DNA from: Guillardia theta CCMP2712
Taxonomy: Eukaryota; Cryptophyceae; Pyrenomonadales; Geminigeraceae
Length of the DNA stretch: 25,224 bases
NCBI RefSeq assembly: GCF_000315625.1
Contig: NW_005434473.1
Span: 47,267-72,490 of the forward strand
Direction of reading: 5' to 3'
Shown here: positions 19,934 through 25,224 of the stretch, in pieces
Numbering within the stretch: the stretch's first letter is position 1
Layout: each line of letters begins with the position of its first letter
Made by a program: the position numbers and the translations under genes
The notes under the pieces: generated by a model
Databases searched by the model: none
Told to the model about the DNA's origin: nothing
Seen by the model: only the letters and a program-made list of their open reading frames with translations

Positions 19934-22917
19934 GCAGCAGAAGCAGCAATTTCAAGATCATGATTCTGGTGTAGGACTTCACAAAGTCTCCAAAGACACT
20001 CAATCACCGCCAACAATGCAGATGGCGTGAATTTCGACATCTCGATAGCTCGAAGCCCTTCGAAGAAAACCACATTCTCAGTCTTGTTGTTCTTACAGAC
20101 CTGCAAGACATTTTTGTCAGATGTTACTCCTTGATCATCACAAAACGTTTCCGTCCATCATGTAAAAGGTTTTCTGCCTCTCATTGTATTTGTTGAGAAC
20201 TGATCGCAACAAAAGAAAACATTCCCGCAACAAGAAAGATTTCAAATTTCAACATCTCGTCCAATCATCTTTCAAGCATGAGAACTGAAAACAGGAGAGC
20301 TGAAAACATCCACAACAATCTACAAATTGAAAACTCACATTGAATGCTTCATTCTCCCGCAGACTTATAATGGAAAATCCCTTGCCAAAAGAGTGCTTCA
20401 GAAACACCTGCTCCAGCGTCGTTCGCAACTGTGACATCTCCACAGGAATCGAAGGCATGAACAGGTATTGATCGTCGAGAGACGACGAAGGTTGTTGTTT
20501 TCCAACCAATTTTGGCAGTGAGGTAGACTGTGCCGACGGAAGTTTTGCTAGTCTGAACCCTATGGCATACATACACCTCAGCCCTCCCTTGCAACTTGCG
20601 ACGCGGGATTGGAACATTGCGTTGCCACGTCTGATCACGCGAACTTTCTCGTCTTGGCGGTTGTTGACGATGTTGGTAGCATACAGCAGTATTGTCTCAA
20701 CACAAGTTGCAAATTTCTTCCTGCTGTTCACGTTCTGCTGCATGTAGTTCAAGGACGATCGCAGGTCCATCCCTCCCTTCCTCTTGATCCAAAACACCTC
20801 ATCCTCATCCTCTTCCACATCATCATCATCTTCATCTGAGTCCGAGTCGTCTTCCTCTGAAGATGAGGATATTGACATAGATTCCTCCTGTTTCTTCCGA
20901 ATCATCTCCTCCAACGACACACCCTTCTTGAAGTGTTCATCGGTGTATTCTATCCCCTTCTCCTGAGTCTTTTTCCTGTTCGAGGCTTTCCACGCTGCCT
21001 CCAGCACTTTCATGGACGGTAACGGTTTCGTCGGCCGGTTCGACATCTGACTTGCAGCGTCGACTCGCTTCTCTTTCCCGTCCTTCTTTCCTTGTGTGTT
21101 TCTCGTTTCCTCTTCATCTTCACTGTCGCTGACGTCCGCCATGTCTTGACCTGTCCTGATCGCCTTCGTCGCTCTTCTTACCTTGGCCAGAATCTCCTCC
21201 TCACGTTTCTTGGGGTCAACTTCGTCTCTCATAACTCCCTCCTCCTCCTCCTTCTCCTCCTTCCCCACGTCCATACCATCCATCTTGAAAGGCTTGTTAT
21301 CTTTCTCCTTTGTTCTCTTTGCCACTTTCTTCAACCTTGTATTAGGTTTGCTTGCCATGACTTTATCATCAAACAATTCATCGACCTCGCCATGTCTCTT
21401 TGAACCATGTTTGCTCCCCTTCAAACCCTCGTCCTTGACCCCCTTGTTTCTTCCTTCGAGTTTCTTTTCTCGGTCTCTCAAGTTGTCGTCGACAAACTCA
21501 TCCTCCAACTTTTTCATCCTCCGCGCCTCCTCCTCCTCCTCCTCCTCCTCCTCCTCCTCCTCCTTTTGCTTCCTCTTCTTCCGTTCTATTTCCTCTTTGG
21601 TCCCTTTGTCTTTCATTCCCTCCCTCTCCTTCTCCCTCTCCTTCATGTCCTTCTTTTCTTTCTTGACCTTGTTTTCCTTGTTTTCCTTGTTTTCTTTCTT
21701 GACCTTGTTTTCCTTGTTTTCCTTGTTTTCCTTGTTTTCCTTGTTTTCCTTGTTTTCCTTGTTTTCTTCCTTGTCCTTCTTTTCCTTCTTGCCCTTTTGT
21801 TTCTTCTTTTCCTTCTTGCCCTTTTGTTTCTTCTTTTCCTTCTTGCCCCTCTCCTCCTCCTCCATCTCTTCGTCTTCTACCGCATCCCGCATCGCTTCCC
21901 AATCAAAATCATCCACCTTCACGTTCTCAAGATAATCCTCCGCATCTTCCAGGGACTTGAAGTCCGCGCTCGACACCTTGAGAGCTTTCAGCTTCTCCTT
22001 CACCTTTTCCTCCCTCTTCCTCCTCTGAACTCTCTCCTTCCTCGCTTCAGCAGCTCCGTCCAGCTCCCGCAGCTTTCCTTCCACGTGCTTCTTCAAGGAA
22101 TCAATCTCAGATTGTTTGTACATGCCCTTGAGAAATAGCTCCTGCCCGTCCTTTAGCTTCTTCTCCAACTTTCTTCTCAACGCATTCTCCTTATCAGTTG
22201 GCGTTCCTGCGTCCTGCTTCTTCCTCTCAAACTCCGAGTCTTCTTCTGAGGAAGAGCTCGATAGCTTCGAAGTCGACCTTGCCTTGCTCACGGCGTTGAG
22301 CGATGTCCAACCTCCCGCTGTCCTCTCCTCCTCCTCCTCCTCCTCCTCCCTGGACGCTCCTTCCGAACCTTCCTCGCTGTTCGACACGTGAAAGCTGAAC
22401 ATTTTCCTCTTCATCTCTTCTCTTCTCCTGGCAACGTCTTCGAACGTCGGCATGATCGCTCCTGTCTTCGAAGCTATCTCCACCTCCCTCATCCACATCT
22501 CCTCGACGCTCTCCAACTTTCCTCTCTCCGCCAGGTTGCTCTTGTGATCTCTCGACGTCTGCGTGTACCTTATCCCCCCCGTTGCTACCTGCGGCCGCTC
22601 CTGCTCCAGAATTTCTTCTGCTCTTGCCCGCTGCCTGTCAGCATACTTGGCGTCTGCCGCCAGCCGTTTCCTCTCTCGCACCCGCTTCCTCCTCTCCTGT
22701 TTCGTCAACCTCTCCTCCTCCTGCCAACCGTCAGATCTCAGAAAACGCCGCCTTGTACATCAACATGGTTGGACATCGTTGGTGAAGACAGCAAACATTG
22801 CAAACACTGTCTGGCATCGCTCATGAAGACAGATATCACTGCAAACACATTTTGACATGGCTCATGAAGACAGATATCACTGCAAACACTTCTCACCGTC
22901 TCTGAATCCTCGTCCAT
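18741..22917 (-). CDS. PUB- and PDZ-domain protein with long Lys/Glu-rich N-terminal region
   Basis: Exons: 22917-22897 (MDEDSET), 22720-20339, 20100 to about 20008-19978, 19699-19521, 19260-19130, 18970-18906, 18852-18741. All junctions are in phase, except that the donor of the third exon is not settled because it runs into an alanine/proline triplet repeat. The large exon starts EEERLTKQERRKRVRERKR and is mostly charged coiled-coil-like sequence with Glu runs and ENK and KKEKKKQKG repeats. It then has a PUB domain (about 20720-20420): ETILLYATNIVNNRQDEKV, IRRGNAMFQSRVASCKGGLR, CMYAIGFRL. PUB domains bind the tail of p97/Cdc48, as in peptide N-glycanase. The later exons encode a PDZ domain: NCGIGVELDID, IVLIKQSLTKGPADICGLKE, QDYIISVDGKSLKK, ANMICGEAGTNVTLTIVRP. 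One intron (19129-18971) uses a GC donor. PDZ domains bind protein C-termini. It may continue into the Cms1 domain. Confidence 0.8.
19322..19493. repeat. ATC/CAT triplet repeat in PDZ-gene intron
   Basis: An imperfect ATC run with TCC interruptions inside the 260-nt intron 19520-19261. Poly-Met, poly-Asp, poly-Ser and poly-Ile open frames here are artefacts. Confidence 0.95.
19811..19948. repeat. GGA then GCA triplet repeats beside PUB-gene exon 3
   Basis: A GGA run followed by a GCA run on the plus strand. On the sense strand the exon 3 frame would read Ala then Pro here until a stop at 19807. The repeat is either intronic or a coding poly-Ala tract. Confidence 0.9.
21521..21562. repeat. 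Coding CTC repeat (poly-Glu)
   Basis: A triplet run within the large PUB-gene exon, coding for about 13 Glu on the sense strand. Confidence 0.85.
21655..21850 (-). repeat. In-frame coding repeats (ENK and KKEKKKQKG)
   Basis: A 9-bp unit coding for Glu-Asn-Lys is repeated about ten times with one Val-Lys-Lys interruption, next to three copies of a Lys/Glu/Gln-rich unit. The frame stays open throughout, so these are part of the PUB protein. The repeat number is likely to vary between isolates. Confidence 0.85.
22820..22889. repeat. Tandem 41-bp repeat in first PUB-gene intron
   Basis: Two exact 29-base copies at 22820-22848 and 22861-22889, with an eroded third copy near 22780-22810. All lie in the intron 22896-22721. 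Confidence 0.85.
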
Positions 22918-23991
22918 GCTCGCATGACCGCCACGGAGGCCGTGCAGTCTTAGGAAAGCAGACGCTGTCGTGACTGCCCTGGGGGACATGGCTCTTGAAG
23001 AGAGGGTCGCCGCATGTGGGCATGCGTTGGATCTACAGATCTCAACATTGCAGACTGTCAGGAGGAAGAAGAATCCTGCGATGCTGCCTCCAATACGCTG
23101 ACGGGAAGGCATGGCTAGCACTCGTAGAGCCTGCTGATAATGCTGCCGTCTCAACTCTTCAAAGCATGGCGAGCGAGCGCCTCTGAGCAGCGCCAGCGCT
23201 GCATGGATACAGCTGGTCGAACATGGTCAGACTTGTCGCTCCTTCTCCTCCTCCTTCCTCAACGTGCTCTCATCGCAGCATTTTCATGTCCATACCATCG
23301 CTCCTCCTCCTCCCTTGAAGTCCATTCCGTCGATACCACGTGGGAGATGCGGCCGGTGAGAACGAATAACTACCTACCCCTCAAAGTATGGAGATTATCA
23401 GGGGTACAGAAACAAAAATTGATCATTGTTGTACTGAATAAGGTATGTGAGTAAAATATATCAACATGTCGTTCTACTAATAGACGCCTCGTGGGATCCC
23501 GAAAGGAGGGTCGAGCAAGGGAGGGAAGGAAAAGAGGAGAGAGGAGCAGCAGAGGAGAGGAGAGGAGAGGAGAGGACTGGACTGGACTGGAGGGCAGGGC
23601 AGGACAGGACAGGACAGGACAGGACAGGACAGGACAGGACAGGACAGGACAGGACAGGAGGCGAGGGGAGAGGCGAGGAGGTCAGAGGGAGGTCGATGGA
23701 AGTGGAGCAGATGAGGGAAGCCAAGGAAAAGATTAACAGAGAGAAACGGTTTGACGAGAAGTAGGCAGGACAGGACCAAGAAGAAGAAAAGACAAGAAAT
23801 CAACATATGGAAAATTCAAAAATGTTCTTGATTGTTTGCTTCATTTGAAATGCTTCAAACAAACGTGTTTTCATCTAACAATCAGCAATGAGCTCGTCAA
23901 TACTGCAGCAGTGCAGAAGAGACAGTTGCGATATCTAACAAAAAGGAATGTAATATGTGACAAGGACGAAGGAGTGATCAGAAGTTTACAT
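22918..23991. other. Intergenic region between two minus-strand genes
   Basis: Should contain the promoter of the PUB gene (right of 22917) and the 3' untranslated region of the next gene. 23370-23420 has one TACCCC and one GGGGTAC word. 23545-23660 holds pentanucleotide repeats. No exon or RNA gene recognised. Confidence 0.5.
23550..23660. repeat. GGAGA, GGACT and GGACA pentanucleotide arrays
   Basis: GGAGA units (about 23550-23575), a few GGACT units, a GGGCA pair and then about twelve GGACA units (to about 23660). The order and units match the intronic array at 17910-17998. Confidence 0.95.
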
Positions 23992-24380
23992 CTATCCTTT
24001 GAAGAATTGAACTCCCTGTAACATGTGAAGATGTAAGAGATTGTGAATGATACAGCAAGACAAACAACCTCGGCCGACATTCTCCACCTTCTTCCTTCGT
24101 CAGTGTCAAGCCAAACTTTCCCTGGTAGTGAAAATCAGCATGTAGATCAGACACAAGTAGCAAGTCACCTTCTTCTGAGCTGAGGAAGTTTTCCAGCCAC
24201 TCTCTCTCGCTGTCTGCGCGATCGATCTCAGAGGTTGAAACATCAGCATATATGCATGACAAGCAAGCTGGACCAACACACACATCAAACACTCATATAC
24301 TAGGGTAACATACATAATCTCGTCATCATCATCTCCATCATCGTCATGATCATCTCCACCATCATCATCTCCACCATCAT

Positions 24381-24426
<46 letters not shown>

Positions 24427-24904
24427 TCCATCATGTCAAGGGTTTCAAGTCAAGCAAACCTGGTATTTCTCCTCGCGACTTTGCCGGGTTACCAGAACTC
24501 TGGACATGAGCCGGGGAGTCGGAACGAAAAACAACTTGCGGAGCATCAAAAGACTCTTTCTGTTCTGCGCCATGTTGACCTTTCCTGCTGTCTGCGGGCT
24601 GTTCCCTTGACAAGACAGAAACATTCATCTTGACTGATGCATTTGTTTCCTGACTTGTCTGGCCAAGTCTGTGATCCTTGGATGATGATGATGATGATGA
24701 TGATGGGAAGCTGCTTGTTTTCTTCACCTTTGAAAGTCACATGATCACTGAGTCTGTGCACGCGTGGAGGAGGAAGAGAGCAGCAGCAGGAAGACCAGGA
24801 CGAGGACAAGGGCAAGAAAACGCATGGAGACGAGCAGGAGCAGGAGCCGAAACAGGAGCAGGAGCAGGAGTAGTAGGCTGGAGAGGCAGGGAAGGCAGGG
24901 AAGG

Positions 24905-24936
<32 letters not shown>

Positions 24937-25116
24937 CAGGAGCAGCAGGAGCAGGAGTAGTAGGCTGGAGAGGCAGGGAAGGCAGGGAAGGAGGAGCAGG
25001 AGGAGGAGGAGGACGAGGAGGAGGAGGAGGAGGAGGAGGAGGACATGAGATAAGGTAACCTCTATTCCGCGGGAGAGAACAGGTCCAAGAATCGACTGCT
25101 GCTCACGAGGCTGCAG
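23992..25116 (-). CDS. Unrecognised gene, 3' part only
   Basis: Exons chained by splice sites and phase: 25116-25060 (LQPREQQSILGPVLSRGIE; could begin at 25110), 24676-24460, 24267-24169, 24121-24069, 24015-23992 with stop codon TAG. The first exon is entered through an acceptor, so the gene begins beyond the right edge. The second exon is polar, rich in Ser, Gln and Lys, and looks disordered (SREQPADSRKGQHGAEQKES). The third has an acidic, possibly helical stretch SEREWLENFLSSEEG. The end reads KVWLDTDEGRRWRMSAEG, VQFFKG. No family is recognised. The 383-nt and 192-nt introns carry triplet and hexanucleotide repeats, while the last two are 47 and 53 nt. In the 24676-24460 exon a second frame is also open, so that exon is the least secure. 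Confidence 0.55.
24321..24435. repeat. ATC triplet repeat in intron
   Basis: An imperfect ATC run with TCC interruptions inside the intron 24459-24268 of the gene at the right edge. Confidence 0.95.
24777..25042. repeat. GGAGCA/GGA repeat with 87-bp higher-order unit
   Basis: A GGAGCA-type array inside intron 25059-24677. A 51-base segment at 24865-24915 is repeated exactly at 24952-25002, giving an 87-bp period. It ends in a GGA run. Confidence 0.85.
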
Positions 25117-25224
25117 CTGCAACGAGAACGATGTCAAGGCTGCAAAAACCAAAACTTGGGCAAAAATGGAATAAGGTGATGAGAAGAAATGGTAGTAGGA
25201 AAAGGGACATGGGAGTAGGAAAAG

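Noticed and set aside
19716-20003. Poly-Leu, poly-Glu/Gln and poly-Pro open frames
   Set aside because: Translations of the GGA/GCA triplet repeats; no family resemblance outside the repeat except the exon at 20100.
21183-22138. Long plus-strand open frames (up to 250 codons) rich in Ser, Phe and Leu
   Set aside because: They are antisense shadows of the Lys/Glu-rich PUB-gene exon, produced by its purine-rich sense strand.
22820-22889. CRISPR-like spaced repeat
   Set aside because: Only two exact copies, inside a spliceosomal intron of a eukaryotic gene.

Overview
This is a stretch of nuclear DNA from an intron-rich microbial eukaryote. Coding sequence is split into short exons by GT-AG introns, most of them about 44-70 nt long, and no prokaryotic operon or ribosome-binding-site structure is visible. 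The gene mix (RWP-RK factor, LOG2/MGRN1-type E3 ligase, unorthodox aquaporin, ABCG half-transporter) and the abundant triplet repeats would suit an alga or related protist. A cryptophyte such as Guillardia is my guess, but the sequence does not prove it. Exon boundaries below were worked out by hand from splice consensus, reading phase and family resemblance.

Layout, left to right. (1) 1-1227, minus: 5' part of a mitochondrial-carrier (SLC25) gene running off the left edge. (2) 1228-5324: a large divergent intergenic region with a G-rich GGGGTA arm, a GC-rich patch and a C-rich TACCCC arm. (3) 5507-6319, plus: an RWP-RK-like transcription factor. (4) 9003-6954, minus: an ABCG transporter whose frame is broken three times in G runs. 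(5) 9004-10774: intergenic DNA with unusual short-motif islands. (6) about 12362-10775, minus: an eleven-exon-plus aquaporin with NPV and NPA motifs and a KKAD tail. (7) 12363-14430: a second divergent intergenic region with the same G-rich then C-rich arms. (8) 14431-16708, plus: a fifteen-exon MGRN1/LOG2 RING E3 ligase starting with an N-myristoylation signal. (9) 22917-17415, minus: a long exon chain encoding a Lys/Glu-rich region, a PUB domain, a PDZ domain and then a Cms1-family ribosome-biogenesis domain, either one fused gene or two abutting genes. (10) 25116-23992, minus: the 3' end of an unrecognised gene entering from the right edge.

The genes do not form a pathway; this looks like an ordinary collection of housekeeping, transport, regulatory and ubiquitin-related genes. 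The most noteworthy items are the possible PUB-PDZ-Cms1 fusion, the three same-direction frame breaks in the ABCG gene, the mirrored TACCCC/GGGGTA tracts in both large divergent intergenic regions, and the concentration of triplet repeats in otherwise short introns.
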